Assembly (NCBI RefSeq): GCF_020025155.1 | Contig: NZ_CP073751.1 | Location: 1,736,001 to 1,800,000 of the forward strand | Length of the DNA: 64,000 bases | Direction of reading: 5' to 3' | Source: Halopseudomonas nanhaiensis | GTDB taxonomy: Bacteria; Pseudomonadota; Gammaproteobacteria; Pseudomonadales; Pseudomonadaceae | In this document: positions 1 through 9,869 of the stretch, piece after piece | Layout: each line of letters opens with the position of its first letter | Numbering within the stretch: position 1 is the stretch's first letter | The notes under the pieces: generated by a model | Databases searched by the model: none | What the model saw: only the letters and a program-made list of their open reading frames with translations | Told to the model about the DNA's origin: nothing | Made by a program: the position numbers and the translations under genes

Positions 1-58
1 TTCGCGAAGGAGCTGTTCCAGCCAGCGATTGACCGAGAATCCAACCGGGAACCGATTG

Positions 59-3000
59 ATGACGATCCGAGTAGCACTCAGGCATTCCACCCGTTACGAC
101 TTCGACAAGCCGGTCTCGGTCGCACCCCACCAGGTGCGTCTGCGGCCAGCGCCTCACTGCCGGACACCTATCGAGGCCTACAGCCTGAAGATCGATGGGG
201 GCGAGTATTTTCTCAACTGGCAGCAGGACCCGTTCGGCAATCACGTAGCGCGCCTGGTGTTTCCCGAGAAAATCGATCACCTGTATGTGGATGTGGAGCT
301 GCAGATCCCCATGACGGTGGTCAATCCCTTCGACTTTTTCGTCGAGGAGTACGCCGAGCATTTCCCGTTCGAGTACCCGGAGGCGCTGCGCAAGGAGCTG
401 GGCCCGTATCTGGAAAAGTCCGAGGCTGGCCCGTTGCTCAACAAATGGCTCGAGTCGGTATCGCAGGAGGAGCGGCCGATCACCGGCTTTCTGGTGGATA
501 TCAACCAGCGTTTGTCGCAGGACATCGAGTACCTGATCCGCATGGAGCCTGGCGTACAGACTCATGAAGAGACGTTGACGCTCAAGCGCGGCTCCTGCCG
601 GGATACCTCCTGGCTGCTGGTGCAGATCTTTCGACAGCTGGGCCTGGCCGCGCGCTTCGTATCCGGCTACCTGATCCAGCTGACCGCCGACGTCAAGGCA
701 TTGGACGGGCCATCGGGCACCGAGGTCGACTTCACCGATCTGCACGCCTGGTGCGAAGTGTTCATTCCCGGCGCCGGCTGGATTGGCCTCGATCCGACCT
801 CCGGGCTGTTCGCCGGCGAGGGACATCTGCCGTTGGCGGCCACGCCCGAGCCATCCAGCGCGGCGCCAATTACCGGCGCCACCGAACCCTGCGAGGTGGA
901 GTTCGGCTTCGAGATGTCGGTCGAGCGGGTCCACGAAGATCCGCGGGTGACCAAGCCGTACACCGAGGATGAATGGCAGCGCATCGATGCGCTGGGCGAC
1001 AAGGTCGACGCTCAGCTGAACGCACTGGATGTGCGGTTGACCATGGGTGGGGAGCCCACTTTCGTGTCGATCGACGACATGGATGCACCGGAATGGACCA
1101 TTGCCGCGCAGGGGCCGACCAAAAGAGGGCTCTCCGAGAAGCTGCTGAAGCGTCTGCGCCCGCATTACGCGCCGCGCTCGCTGATTCATTACCAGCAGGG
1201 CAAGTGGTATCCGGGGGAGCCGTTGCCACGCTGGGCACTGGCCTGCTATTGGCGACGTGACGGCCAGCCGATGTGGCAGGACGATCGCTGGCTGGCCGAC
1301 ATGGATACCGATTACGACATCAACGAGGACGACGCGCGGATCTTCGCGCGCGAACTGGTCGGCCGACTGGGCATAAGCGATCGCTTCCTGATCCCCTGTT
1401 TTGAGGATGCCTACTACTACCTCTGGCTCGAGCAGAACCAGCCGGTGGATATTGATCTGCATGAAAGCGATCTGAAGGATGACGAGAACCGAGCCCGACT
1501 GGCAAGGTTGCTTGAGCGAGGGCTCGATTCGCTGACGGGCCTGACCCTGCCGCTGGCCAAGAGCACCGCAGGCAAGGGCTGGGAAAGCGGCGCCTGGCCG
1601 GTTCGGCGCAACCATCTGTTTCTGGTCCCCGGTGATTCGCCGATGGGGCTGCGGTTGCCGCTGTCGGCCTTGCCGATTGCCAAGCGCGATGAATTGCTCC
1701 CGCGCTCGCTGTTCGAGCCGTTGCCGGCGCTGGCGGATATCCACGGCGAGGTCGCCAGCCGCTACAACGACCAGCAGGCGGCCATGATCAAGGACATGGG
1801 CCGGCATCATCAGGGCAGCGGACAGGACTGGCAGGAGCAGCAGCCCGACATGGTCGATGGCGGGGTGATCGGTACCGCGCTCTGCGTCGAGCCGCGTGAC
1901 GGCAAGCTGTTTGTCTTCCTGCCGCCGCTGGTGCTGCTGGAGGATTACATCGAACTGCTGGCGACCGTCGAGCAGACCGCTGCGCACCTCAACATGCCGG
2001 TATGCGTAGAGGGCTACCCGCCGCCGTCCGACCCGCGGGTGGAAAAATTCATGATCACCCCCGACCCGGGCGTGATCGAAGTCAACGTGATGCCCGCGGC
2101 GAGCTGGAAGGACATGGTTCGCAATACGCGAATTCTCTACGAGGAAGCGCGCCAGACGCGTCTGGGTACGGAAAAATTCATGCTCGATGGCCGCCACACC
2201 GGGACGGGCGGCGGCAACCACGTGACCCTGGGCGGCCAGACGCCCGCCGATTCACCGTTCCTGCGCCGGCCCGATCTGCTCGCGAGCATGTTGACCTTCT
2301 GGCAGCATCATCCGAGCCTGTCCTATCTGTTTTCCGGGCTGTTCATCGGCCCGACGAGTCAGGCACCGCGCGTGGACGAGGCGCGTCATGAGGCGATCTA
2401 CGAGCTGGAAATAGCGCTCGGTCAGATGCCCAAAGGGGAGGTCCCGCAACCCTGGTTGGTAGACCGTCTGTTGCGTCATCTGCTGACCGACATCACTGGC
2501 AACACCCACCGCGCCGAGTTCTGCATCGACAAGCTGTATTCACCCGACTCGGCGACCGGTCGCCTGGGTCTGCTCGAACTGCGTGGCTTTGAAATGCCGC
2601 CGCATCCGGAAATGAGCCTGATGCAGCAACTGCTGATTCGCGCACTGGTCGCGCGCTTCTTCGCCGAGCCCTACCGTCAGCCTCTGGTGCGCTGGGGCAC
2701 AGCCCTGCACGATAAATGGATGATGCCGCACTTCATATGGGAGGATCTGGGTGAAGTCATTGCCGATCTGCGGGCCCATGGGTTCGCGTTCGAGCAGCAG
2801 TGGTTTGCCCCGTTTCTGGAGTTCCGCTTCCCGCACATTGGCAACGTGCGCTATCAGGGTGTCGGTCTGGAGATTCGGCAGGCCATCGAGCCGTGGCATG
2901 TATTGGGCGAGGAGGCCGCTGGCGGCGGCACGGCGCGCTACGTCGATTCATCGGTGGAGCGGGTCGAAGTCAAGGTCAGTGACTTCAACGCCTCCCGGCA

Positions 3001-3388
3001 CGTGCTGACCTGCAATGGTGTGCAGGTGCCATTGCAGTTCACCGGAGTGCCGGGCGAGGCGGTAGCAGCGGTGCGTTACCGTGCATGGCAACCGCCGTCG
3101 GCATTGCACCCGAATATTCCGGTGCACGCGCCGCTGGTGTTCGATCTGGTGGATCGCTGGAACCAGCGTTCCATGGGCGGCTGTACCTACCACGTCGTGC
3201 ACCCGGCCGGGCGCAACTACGAAACGTTCCCGGTCAACGCCAACGAAGCAGAGGCGCGGCGCATGGCGCGTTTCTGGGATCACGGGCACACCCAGGGGCG
3301 CATCGTGCGTATCGAACAGGCACCTGGTCAGGAATATCCGCATACCCTGGATTTGCGCCGTGCAGCGATCAGGTCGCCCGGGCTATAA
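59..3388 (+). CDS. Transglutaminase-like protease fused to putative amidoligase (DUF2126)
   Basis: A 1109-residue fusion. The N-terminal third is a bacterial transglutaminase-like cysteine peptidase with its usual N-terminal beta domain. The triad is visible as Cys180 (GSCRD), His229 (LHAW) and Asp245 (LDPTSG). From about residue 330 onward it matches the DUF2126 family, which Pfam lists as a putative amidoligase; conserved blocks include GGEPTF, TGTGGGNH and LLELRGFEMPPH. The expected activities are peptide cleavage or transfer and ATP-dependent amide-bond formation; no substrate is known. I chose the ATG at 59, which begins MTIRVALRHSTRYDF like the related gene at 6049, over an in-frame TTG at 29. 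It is followed 57 bp later by the ATP-grasp gene and is probably cotranscribed with it. The upstream promoter may lie outside the window. Confidence 0.85.
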   Translation: MTIRVALRHSTRYDFDKPVSVAPHQVRLRPAPHCRTPIEAYSLKIDGGEYFLNWQQDPFGNHVARLVFPEKIDHLYVDVELQIPMTVVNPFDFFVEEYAEHFPFEYPEALRKELGPYLEKSEAGPLLNKWLESVSQEERPITGFLVDINQRLSQDIEYLIRMEPGVQTHEETLTLKRGSCRDTSWLLVQIFRQLGLAARFVSGYLIQLTADVKALDGPSGTEVDFTDLHAWCEVFIPGAGWIGLDPTSGLFAGEGHLPLAATPEPSSAAPITGATEPCEVEFGFEMSVERVHEDPRVTKPYTEDEWQRIDALGDKVDAQLNALDVRLTMGGEPTFVSIDDMDAPEWTIAAQGPTKRGLSEKLLKRLRPHYAPRSLIHYQQGKWYPGEPLPRWALACYWRRDGQPMWQDDRWLADMDTDYDINEDDARIFARELVGRLGISDRFLIPCFEDAYYYLWLEQNQPVDIDLHESDLKDDENRARLARLLERGLDSLTGLTLPLAKSTAGKGWESGAWPVRRNHLFLVPGDSPMGLRLPLSALPIAKRDELLPRSLFEPLPALADIHGEVASRYNDQQAAMIKDMGRHHQGSGQDWQEQQPDMVDGGVIGTALCVEPRDGKLFVFLPPLVLLEDYIELLATVEQTAAHLNMPVCVEGYPPPSDPRVEKFMITPDPGVIEVNVMPAASWKDMVRNTRILYEEARQTRLGTEKFMLDGRHTGTGGGNHVTLGGQTPADSPFLRRPDLLASMLTFWQHHPSLSYLFSGLFIGPTSQAPRVDEARHEAIYELEIALGQMPKGEVPQPWLVDRLLRHLLTDITGNTHRAEFCIDKLYSPDSATGRLGLLELRGFEMPPHPEMSLMQQLLIRALVARFFAEPYRQPLVRWGTALHDKWMMPHFIWEDLGEVIADLRAHGFAFEQQWFAPFLEFRFPHIGNVRYQGVGLEIRQAIEPWHVLGEEAAGGGTARYVDSSVERVEVKVSDFNASRHVLTCNGVQVPLQFTGVPGEAVAAVRYRAWQPPSALHPNIPVHAPLVFDLVDRWNQRSMGGCTYHVVHPAGRNYETFPVNANEAEARRMARFWDHGHTQGRIVRIEQAPGQEYPHTLDLRRAAIRSPGL

Positions 3389-3445
3389 TGCCGGCCTGGT
3401 TCTACCATCGAGGCGCCTCCCGGTCAGGGTCTAGCGGACAATAAC

Positions 3446-6037
3446 ATGCAGCCTACCGGCAAAACGGACCCAGCGGTCAAAACGCTGCTCGGGGACTATC
3501 CCGGGCACACCGCCCATGACGAGGTGTTCAACGAGGAGCGGCAGCCACGTGCGCACTGGCAGACCCTGCTGGACGACTTCGCCCAGTTGGGCCCGGAGAT
3601 GCTTGGGAGCCGGTTCGAGGAAGCGCAGAACCTGCTCCACGAAAATGGCGTTACCTTCAATCCCTACGAGGACGACCCCGGTCAGCTGCGTTCCTGGCAG
3701 CTCGATGCAATGCCGTGGGTCATCAGCACCGAGGAGTGGCAGGATCTCGAAGCGGGGCTGAAGCAGCGCAGCCGCCTGCTTGAACACCTGCTGGACGATT
3801 TGTATGGCGAACGACGGGTCATCAACGAGGGCCTGCTGCCACCGGAACTGGTGTTCACCCACCCCGGTTTCCTGTTCGCTGCCGCAGATACCCCCTCGCA
3901 CCTCGAACGCCCTCTGCTGATCTTTCACGGTACGGACGTCATTCGTGATCAGTACGGTCGCTGGCAGGTGCTGGCGGACTGGACCCAGTCACCGTCCGGT
4001 GCTGGATACGCTCTGGAAAACCGCATCACTCTGGCCCGCGCGCTGCCCAGCATTTACCGCGATGCGCCGATCAAGCGCCTGGCCGGCTTTCTACAGGCGC
4101 AGCACCGCTGTCTCGCCAGCCTGGCCAACACCCAGCGGGAACAGCCGAATATCGTGTTGCTGTCACCAGGCCCGGGTAGCGCCGGCTATTTCGAGCATGC
4201 CTGGCTGGCCAATTACATGAACTTCGCTCTGGTCGAAGGAGATGATCTGGTCGTGCGCGACGGCCAGGTCGCCATGCGAACGCTGGGCGGACTGATGCAG
4301 GTGGACGTGATCGTCCGTCAGATAAACGACCCCTGGTGCGACCCGCTGGAATTGCGCGCGGATTCGCTGCTGGGCGTCCCCGGCCTGCTGCAGGCTGCGC
4401 GAAACGGCGAGGTGCGTATTGCCAACGCATTGGGCGCTGGTGTGCTCGAGCATCCGGCCCTGTCGGCCTTCTTGCCCCGGTTGTGTCGGCACTTCCTCGG
4501 CGAGGATCTGATTCTGCCGTGCCGGGAGACCCTCTGGTGCGGTGACCCCGACTCGATCGGCATCATCAACCGCTCAATGGACGACTGGCTGCTGCGCGAC
4601 ATCGCGCGACCCGGCAAGATTCTGCGCCCGGACCAGATGGGGCTTGATGCGCTAAAGGATCTGCGCGCTGATCTGGTGCGCCGGCCACACATGTTCACTG
4701 CCCAACGCTTGCTCGAATCGGCGGTGACCCCCGGATTCAACCCGCAGAGCAAGGCGCTGGAGCGTCAGCATACGACCTTGCGCTTTTTCAGTCTGGTGGA
4801 GCCGGACGATTTGAAGAAGCCGGTGAGCGAGCGCAACTTCCGCATCATGCCCGGTGGGCTGGCCTGGGTTGGCGAACCGGGCGCGCCGCTGCTGCAAAGC
4901 CGCACGGTGAAGGACGTGTGGGTGCTGGCTCCGGTGCCACAGCCGCATATCAGCCTGCTGCGTCAGGCCCAGGGGCCGATTGTGGTGACCCGCGATGGCA
5001 AGGATCTGCCGTGCCGGGTCGCCGAAAGTCTGTTCTGGATGGGGCGTTACGGTGAGCGGCTGGATACTCGCTCGCGTTTGTTGCGGGAGGCGCTCGCCCG
5101 GCTGCTGCAGGAAGACCGGCACGAATCCGGCTCGAACGTCCTGCCAGACCTCCTTACCGCGCTGGACATTACCCTCGAACCCAGCGAAGACGCGCGCGAG
5201 CCGGTGCCGCCGCTGGGTTACGGACGCTTCAGTCGTGATTATCTGGCCACGCGGGATCGCCTGCTGCAGCTGTTTGCCGATGATCAGCCAGATGGTCTGC
5301 CGGTCCTTTTCGCGCACTTCGTGCGCAACAGCCGGGCCGTCCGCGACCATCTTGGCGACGACACCTGGCGGGCCATCAACAGCATGCGGCAGCGCTTCAA
5401 CACGATTGCGCGTACTCGCGGGGTAGTGGTGGGTCAGCGGCATCTCGAAGCTATGATGATCGATCTCTCGGCATTCTTCGGCCTGTGCAACGAAACCATG
5501 CCGCACCATTACGGCTGGCGTTTCCTGGATATCGGGCGGTTCATTGAACGCGCCCTGGGCAGTCTGGAGCTGCTGAAGCTCGCGCTGCTGACCGCCAGCC
5601 AGCCGGGCATCCCGTTGTGGGAGGTGGTGCTATCCACCACCGACAATTTCACGGTCTATCGACGGCGCTACCGCTCGCAGCTGCATCCGTCGGCCATCCT
5701 CGATCTGCTGCTGTTCGACGAGACCAACCCGCGGTCGATTGGCTACATGCTCAAGCGGCTCGGTCGTCAGATCGAGAAGCTGCCATCGGCCGGGAGCTCA
5801 CCGTATCGTAATCTGGAGACGCGGCTTATCATCCAGGCAACCAGCCAGCTGCATCTGGTCGATATCGACAAGCTGACCAATCTGGAGCGCTCGGCCGAAG
5901 CGCGCAAGGCCCTGACTGAGCTGCTTGATGGGCTTATCGAGCCGATGGCCGAGCTGTCCGACGCCATTTCGCACAGTCACTTCAGTCACGTGGAAACTCC
6001 GCGGCAGCTGGTGACCGTCCAGTACAACCTGACCTGA
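3446..6037 (+). CDS. Circularly permuted ATP-grasp / alpha-E domain protein
   Basis: An 863-residue two-domain protein. Roughly residues 70-510 form a circularly permuted ATP-grasp of the type-2 class (formerly DUF404/DUF407), with LLSPGPGSAGYFEH, a glycine-rich VRDGQVAMRTLGGL stretch and INDPWCDPLELR. The rest, from about PCRVAESLFWMGRYGER, is the helical alpha-E domain (DUF403). Fused forms of this length are usual in Pseudomonas. By family the ATP-grasp should activate a carboxylate for ligation to an amine; the alpha-E domain is of unknown role. It lies between two transglutaminase genes, which suggests a single ligase/peptidase pathway. The stop is 11 bp before the next start, so the three genes are almost certainly one operon. 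Confidence 0.88.
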   Translation: MQPTGKTDPAVKTLLGDYPGHTAHDEVFNEERQPRAHWQTLLDDFAQLGPEMLGSRFEEAQNLLHENGVTFNPYEDDPGQLRSWQLDAMPWVISTEEWQDLEAGLKQRSRLLEHLLDDLYGERRVINEGLLPPELVFTHPGFLFAAADTPSHLERPLLIFHGTDVIRDQYGRWQVLADWTQSPSGAGYALENRITLARALPSIYRDAPIKRLAGFLQAQHRCLASLANTQREQPNIVLLSPGPGSAGYFEHAWLANYMNFALVEGDDLVVRDGQVAMRTLGGLMQVDVIVRQINDPWCDPLELRADSLLGVPGLLQAARNGEVRIANALGAGVLEHPALSAFLPRLCRHFLGEDLILPCRETLWCGDPDSIGIINRSMDDWLLRDIARPGKILRPDQMGLDALKDLRADLVRRPHMFTAQRLLESAVTPGFNPQSKALERQHTTLRFFSLVEPDDLKKPVSERNFRIMPGGLAWVGEPGAPLLQSRTVKDVWVLAPVPQPHISLLRQAQGPIVVTRDGKDLPCRVAESLFWMGRYGERLDTRSRLLREALARLLQEDRHESGSNVLPDLLTALDITLEPSEDAREPVPPLGYGRFSRDYLATRDRLLQLFADDQPDGLPVLFAHFVRNSRAVRDHLGDDTWRAINSMRQRFNTIARTRGVVVGQRHLEAMMIDLSAFFGLCNETMPHHYGWRFLDIGRFIERALGSLELLKLALLTASQPGIPLWEVVLSTTDNFTVYRRRYRSQLHPSAILDLLLFDETNPRSIGYMLKRLGRQIEKLPSAGSSPYRNLETRLIIQATSQLHLVDIDKLTNLERSAEARKALTELLDGLIEPMAELSDAISHSHFSHVETPRQLVTVQYNLT

Positions 6038-6048
6038 CGCCGCGACCC

Positions 6049-6972
6049 ATGAAATATCATCTACGCCATACCACGCGCTACGACTACAGCGGCTCCGTCA
6101 CCCTTAGCCATAATGAAGCGAGAATTCTTCCGCGTTCGTTACCGTGGCAGGTGTGCGAGAACACCAGTCTGGTGATCTCGCCGCAGCCCGAGCGGATGCG
6201 CGAGCGCACCGACTTCTTCGGCAACCGCGTGGTGTATTTTTCCATCGAGAGCCTGCACGAGAATCTGCAGGTTGACGTCAACAGCGATATTCAGACGCTA
6301 CCGCGGCCCCGGCCGTCCCAGGACTTCTTTTCCAGCATCGCCTGGGAAGATGCCGTGCGGGAGATGCGCGAGGACACCATCCACAGCAACCGCGACAGTC
6401 TCGATGCGCGCTTGTACGCGCTCGACTCGCCGTTCGTCCATGCGCATCGCAGTCTGGCGGATCTGGCCATCATCAGCTTTGGCTCGGGACGCTATCTGCT
6501 CGATGCCGTACTCGAGCTGAACCATCGCATCTTCAGCGAGTTTACCTACGATCCTGAATCGACCACGGTGGCCACGCCACTGCGCGAGGTTCTGGCCAAC
6601 CGGCGGGGCGTTTGCCAGGATTTTGCTCACCTGGCCATTGGTTGCCTTCGCTCGCTGGGCCTGGCTGCGCGGTATGTCAGCGGCTACATGGAGACCATGC
6701 CGCCCGAGGGGCAGCAGAAACTGGTCGGAGCCGACGCGACCCACGCCTGGGTAGCAGTGTTTATACCGGGCTGGGGTTGGCTGGAGATCGATCCTACCAA
6801 TGGCTGCCTGCCGGATGAGCGTTACGTAATTCTCGGTTGGGGCCGAGACTTTGCGGATGTCACCCCGCTCAAGGGTGTCATGACAGGGGGAGGGGAACAC
6901 ACCCTGACCGTGGCGGTTGACGTCATGCCGGTCTACGAGCAAGCGGCTGACGGATTGTTGGCGAATAGCTGA
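6049..6972 (+). CDS. Transglutaminase family protein (stand-alone)
   Basis: A 307-residue cytoplasmic protein with the same architecture as the N-terminus of the gene at 59. It has a beta-sandwich N domain opening with MKYHLRHTTRYDY, then a transglutaminase core with Cys189 (RGVCQDF), His232 (ATHAWV) and Asp248 (EIDPTNG). No signal peptide is seen. It is the third gene of the ATP-grasp/amidoligase set, starting 11 bp after the preceding stop. Such proteins probably act as cysteine peptidases on small peptides or amides rather than as protein cross-linkers, but this is inference. A strong intrinsic terminator follows at 7114. Confidence 0.88.
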   Translation: MKYHLRHTTRYDYSGSVTLSHNEARILPRSLPWQVCENTSLVISPQPERMRERTDFFGNRVVYFSIESLHENLQVDVNSDIQTLPRPRPSQDFFSSIAWEDAVREMREDTIHSNRDSLDARLYALDSPFVHAHRSLADLAIISFGSGRYLLDAVLELNHRIFSEFTYDPESTTVATPLREVLANRRGVCQDFAHLAIGCLRSLGLAARYVSGYMETMPPEGQQKLVGADATHAWVAVFIPGWGWLEIDPTNGCLPDERYVILGWGRDFADVTPLKGVMTGGGEHTLTVAVDVMPVYEQAADGLLANS

Positions 6973-7113
6973 TCCGGTGCGTGTTCCATGGCCCGGTCCG
7001 CTCCGGTGCGCCGTAGCGAAGTCGTGCAACCTTTATCACGGTCTTGCCCGCCGCTGCAGGGGGAGCGCCCTCAATCCGGGAGTACGGTGAGCTCTCGTTT
7101 CATCTTCGCCCAT

Positions 7114-7142
7114 AAAAAACCCGGCTTGCGCCGGGTTTTTTT
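7114..7142. terminator. Bidirectional intrinsic terminator
   Basis: A six-base-pair GC stem, CCCGGC / GCCGGG, with loop TTGC is flanked by an A-run on the left and seven T on the right. It lies between the convergent transglutaminase gene (+) and the ETF-QO gene (-) and can serve both. Confidence 0.9.
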
Positions 7143-7154
7143 ATGCCACCAACG

Positions 7155-8819
7155 TTACATGTTGGGGTAGTTCGGACCGCCGGTACCTTCCGGTGCCACC
7201 CAGTTGATATTCTGGGACGGGTCCTTGATGTCGCAGGTCTTGCAGTGCACGCAGTTCTGCGCGTTGATCTGGAAGCGTTTGCCACCGTTGTCTGCCTCGA
7301 CAACTTCGTAGACGCCGGCCGGGCAATAGCGCTGAGCCGGTTCGTCGTACAGCGGCAGGTTCTTCTCGATCGGGATGCTCGGATCCTTGAGCTTGAGGTG
7401 AACGGGCTGATCTTCTTCATGGTTGGTGTTCGACAGGAACACCGAAGACAGCTTGTCGAAGCTCAGTACGCCATCCGGACGGGGATACTCGATTTTCGGC
7501 GCTTCGTCGGCCTTCTTCAGGCAGGCGTAGTCAGGCGTCAGGTCGCGCAAAGTGACCGGGCTCTTGCCGCTGAAGATGTTCTGGTCGACGAAGTTGAACG
7601 CGCCACCGAAGAAGGCGCCGAACTTGTGGATCGCCGGGCCGAAGTTGCGCGAACGATACAGCTCGTCATAGACCCAGCTGCTCTTGAACTTCTCGACGTA
7701 GCCATTGAGCAGATCACCGCCCTCGCTACCACCAGCCAGTGCCTCGAGAATCGCGTCGGCAGCCAGCATGCCGGACTTCATGGCAGTGTGAGTGCCCTTG
7801 ATCTTGGCGAAGTTCAGGGTGCCAAGGTCGCAGCCGATCAACGCGCCGCCGGGGAAGACCATCTTCGGCAGGGCGTTGTAGCCGCCCTTGCAGATCGCCC
7901 GAGCGCCATAGGAGACGCGCTTGCCGCCTTCGAGATACTGCTTGATCACTGGGTGGTGCTTGTAGCGCTGGAACTCATCGAACGGGGAGAGGTGCGGGTT
8001 GCTGTAGGACAGGTCAACGATCAGACCCACTACGACCTGGTTGTTTTCCAGATGGTAGAGGAACGAGCCGCCGGTGTTCTCGTTACCCATGACGTCCAGC
8101 GGCCAGCCGGCGGTGTGTACCACCAGACCCTGCTCATGCTTGGCCGGGTCGATATCCCAGATTTCCTTGATGCCGATGCCGTAGTGCTGCGGATCGGACT
8201 CGTCGCAGAGGTTATAGCGAGCCATCAGCTGTTTGCCGATGTGACCGCGGCAGCCTTCCGCGAACAGCGTGTACTTGGCACGCAGTTCCATGCCCGGGGT
8301 ATAGAAGCCTTCCTTCGGATTGCCTTCGCGGTCGACGCCCAGGTCACCGGTCACGATCCCGCGAACGATACCTTCTTCATCGATGAGGGCTTCCTGCGCG
8401 GCAAAACCGGGATAGATCTCTACGCCCAGATTTTCCGCCTGTTGGGCCATCCAGCGGCACACGTTGCCGAGGGAAACGATGTAGTTGCCCTCGTTGTGCA
8501 TGGTTTTCGGGACCAGGAAATTCGGAAGCTTGCTGGCGTTTTCCGGACCGGTCAGGAAATAGATGTCGTCGCGCGTGACTTCGGTGTTCAGCGGGGCGCC
8601 GAGCTCTTTCCAGTCAGGAAACAGTTCGGTCAGTGCACGGGCTTCGATAACCGCGCCAGACAAGATGTGGGCGCCCACTTCGGAGCCTTTTTCCACAACG
8701 CAGACGCTGATTTCCTGACCTTTCTCGGCTGCCTGCTTCTTGAGCTGACAGGCCGCGCCGAGACCGGACGGGCCGGCACCGACGATGACAACGTCAAACT
8801 CCATGAATTCGCGTTCCAC
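7155..8819 (-). CDS. Electron transfer flavoprotein-ubiquinone oxidoreductase
   Basis: A 554-residue monotopic inner-membrane enzyme passing electrons from reduced ETF to ubiquinone, so linking fatty-acid and amino-acid acyl-CoA dehydrogenases to the respiratory chain. The N-terminal FAD-binding motif is VIVGAGPSGLG (from about residue 10). The C-terminal 4Fe-4S ligands are visible as a Cys in YCPAGVYE and the CVHCKTC cluster. The length matches the family. The start at MEREFMEFDVVIVG is typical of pseudomonads. The gene is divergent from etfB-etfA, its electron donor. The Fe-S cluster makes it a client of the SUF system encoded later in the window. Symbols etfD or etfQO are both used for this family. 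Confidence 0.95.
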   Translation of the reverse strand: MEREFMEFDVVIVGAGPSGLGAACQLKKQAAEKGQEISVCVVEKGSEVGAHILSGAVIEARALTELFPDWKELGAPLNTEVTRDDIYFLTGPENASKLPNFLVPKTMHNEGNYIVSLGNVCRWMAQQAENLGVEIYPGFAAQEALIDEEGIVRGIVTGDLGVDREGNPKEGFYTPGMELRAKYTLFAEGCRGHIGKQLMARYNLCDESDPQHYGIGIKEIWDIDPAKHEQGLVVHTAGWPLDVMGNENTGGSFLYHLENNQVVVGLIVDLSYSNPHLSPFDEFQRYKHHPVIKQYLEGGKRVSYGARAICKGGYNALPKMVFPGGALIGCDLGTLNFAKIKGTHTAMKSGMLAADAILEALAGGSEGGDLLNGYVEKFKSSWVYDELYRSRNFGPAIHKFGAFFGGAFNFVDQNIFSGKSPVTLRDLTPDYACLKKADEAPKIEYPRPDGVLSFDKLSSVFLSNTNHEEDQPVHLKLKDPSIPIEKNLPLYDEPAQRYCPAGVYEVVEADNGGKRFQINAQNCVHCKTCDIKDPSQNINWVAPEGTGGPNYPNM

Positions 8820-8891
8820 TATGTATCTCCTACTTTAGGCCCAATCAAAATCGATTTGTCGTGAGATCTTCCGTGATCGGTTTAGCCGGGC

Positions 8892-8920
8892 ATTATATCA
8901 GCCCGAATAAGTCGCTCCAA
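8892..8920 (-). promoter_or_regulatory. Candidate sigma-70 promoter for ETF-QO
   Basis: Reading the minus strand, TTGGAG (8920-8915) and a perfect TATAAT (8897-8892) are separated by 17 bp. The -10 sits between short inverted arms CGGGC / GCCCG (8888-8905). The -35 is weak (3 of 6). The rest of the 298-bp divergent region up to etfB shows no clear second promoter. Confidence 0.45.
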
Positions 8921-9117
8921 CGCAAAGATGTGTCGCGCCTTCAATACGACTTTTTATCTAGACCCAACTTGACCCTAAAGAGTGCGGTCGGCATGATAAC
9001 AAATCTTGAATGAAGCGCTTCTGTTCGTTGGTTTTGTGAACGATTATCCTGTTTCAGTCACAAATTAGCCACACGCTTCCATTCACTGCTGTGTCGAATC
9101 ATTCAAACGAGGCTGCC

Positions 9118-9867
9118 ATGAAGGTACTAGTAGCGGTTAAACGCGTCGTTGACTACAACGTCAAGGTTCGCGTCAAGGCGGACAACACCGGTGTCGATCT
9201 CGCCAACGTCAAGATGTCGATGAACCCCTTCTGCGAAATCGCCGTGGAAGAAGCCGTGCGCCTGAAAGAGAAAGGCGTGGCGACTGAAATCGTCGCCGTA
9301 TCGGTTGGCCCGACCGCTGCCCAGGAGCAGCTGCGTACCGCGCTGGCACTGGGTTGCGACCGCGCGATCCTGGTCGAGAGCAGCGAAGAGCTGAACTCGC
9401 TGGCCATCGCCAAGCTGCTCAAGGCCGTGGTCGACAAGGAACAGCCCCAGCTGGTCATCCTCGGCAAGCAGGCGATCGACTCGGACAACAACCAGACCGG
9501 CCAGATGCTGGCTGCGCTGTCCGGCTACGCCCAGGGCACCTTCGCCTCTGAAGTGGCCGTCGACGGCGAGCGCGTCAAGGTCACCCGTGAAATCGACGGC
9601 GGTCTGCAGACCGTTGACCTGAAGCTGCCGGCCATCGTCACCACCGACCTGCGCCTGAACGAGCCGCGCTACGCCTCCTTGCCCAACATCATGAAGGCCA
9701 AGAAGAAGCCGCTGGAAACCGTCAAGCCTGACGACCTGGGTGTGAGCACCAGCTCCACCATCAAGACTCTGAAGGTCGAGTCGCCGGCTGCACGCAAGGG
9801 CGGCATCAAGGTCAAGAGCGTCGACGAGCTGGTCGACAAACTCAAGAACGAAGCCAAGGTGATCTGA
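9118..9867 (+). CDS. etfB: Electron transfer flavoprotein subunit beta
   Basis: This 249-residue subunit binds AMP and forms the ETF heterodimer with EtfA; the dimer accepts electrons from acyl-CoA dehydrogenases. The family opening [20 protein letters not shown] is present. The signature around [17 protein letters not shown] and the interdomain stretch [20 protein letters not shown] are conserved. I chose ATG 9118 over an in-frame GTG at 9091 because the extra nine residues do not resemble the family. The stop is 2 bp before etfA, so the pair is translationally linked. Confidence 0.96.
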   Translation: MKVLVAVKRVVDYNVKVRVKADNTGVDLANVKMSMNPFCEIAVEEAVRLKEKGVATEIVAVSVGPTAAQEQLRTALALGCDRAILVESSEELNSLAIAKLLKAVVDKEQPQLVILGKQAIDSDNNQTGQMLAALSGYAQGTFASEVAVDGERVKVTREIDGGLQTVDLKLPAIVTTDLRLNEPRYASLPNIMKAKKKPLETVKPDDLGVSTSSTIKTLKVESPAARKGGIKVKSVDELVDKLKNEAKVI

Positions 9868-9869
9868 AC

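Noticed and set aside
7143-8864. 573-residue open frame antisense to ETF-QO
   Set aside because: Covers exactly the ETF-QO gene on the other strand and includes its terminator; no family features.
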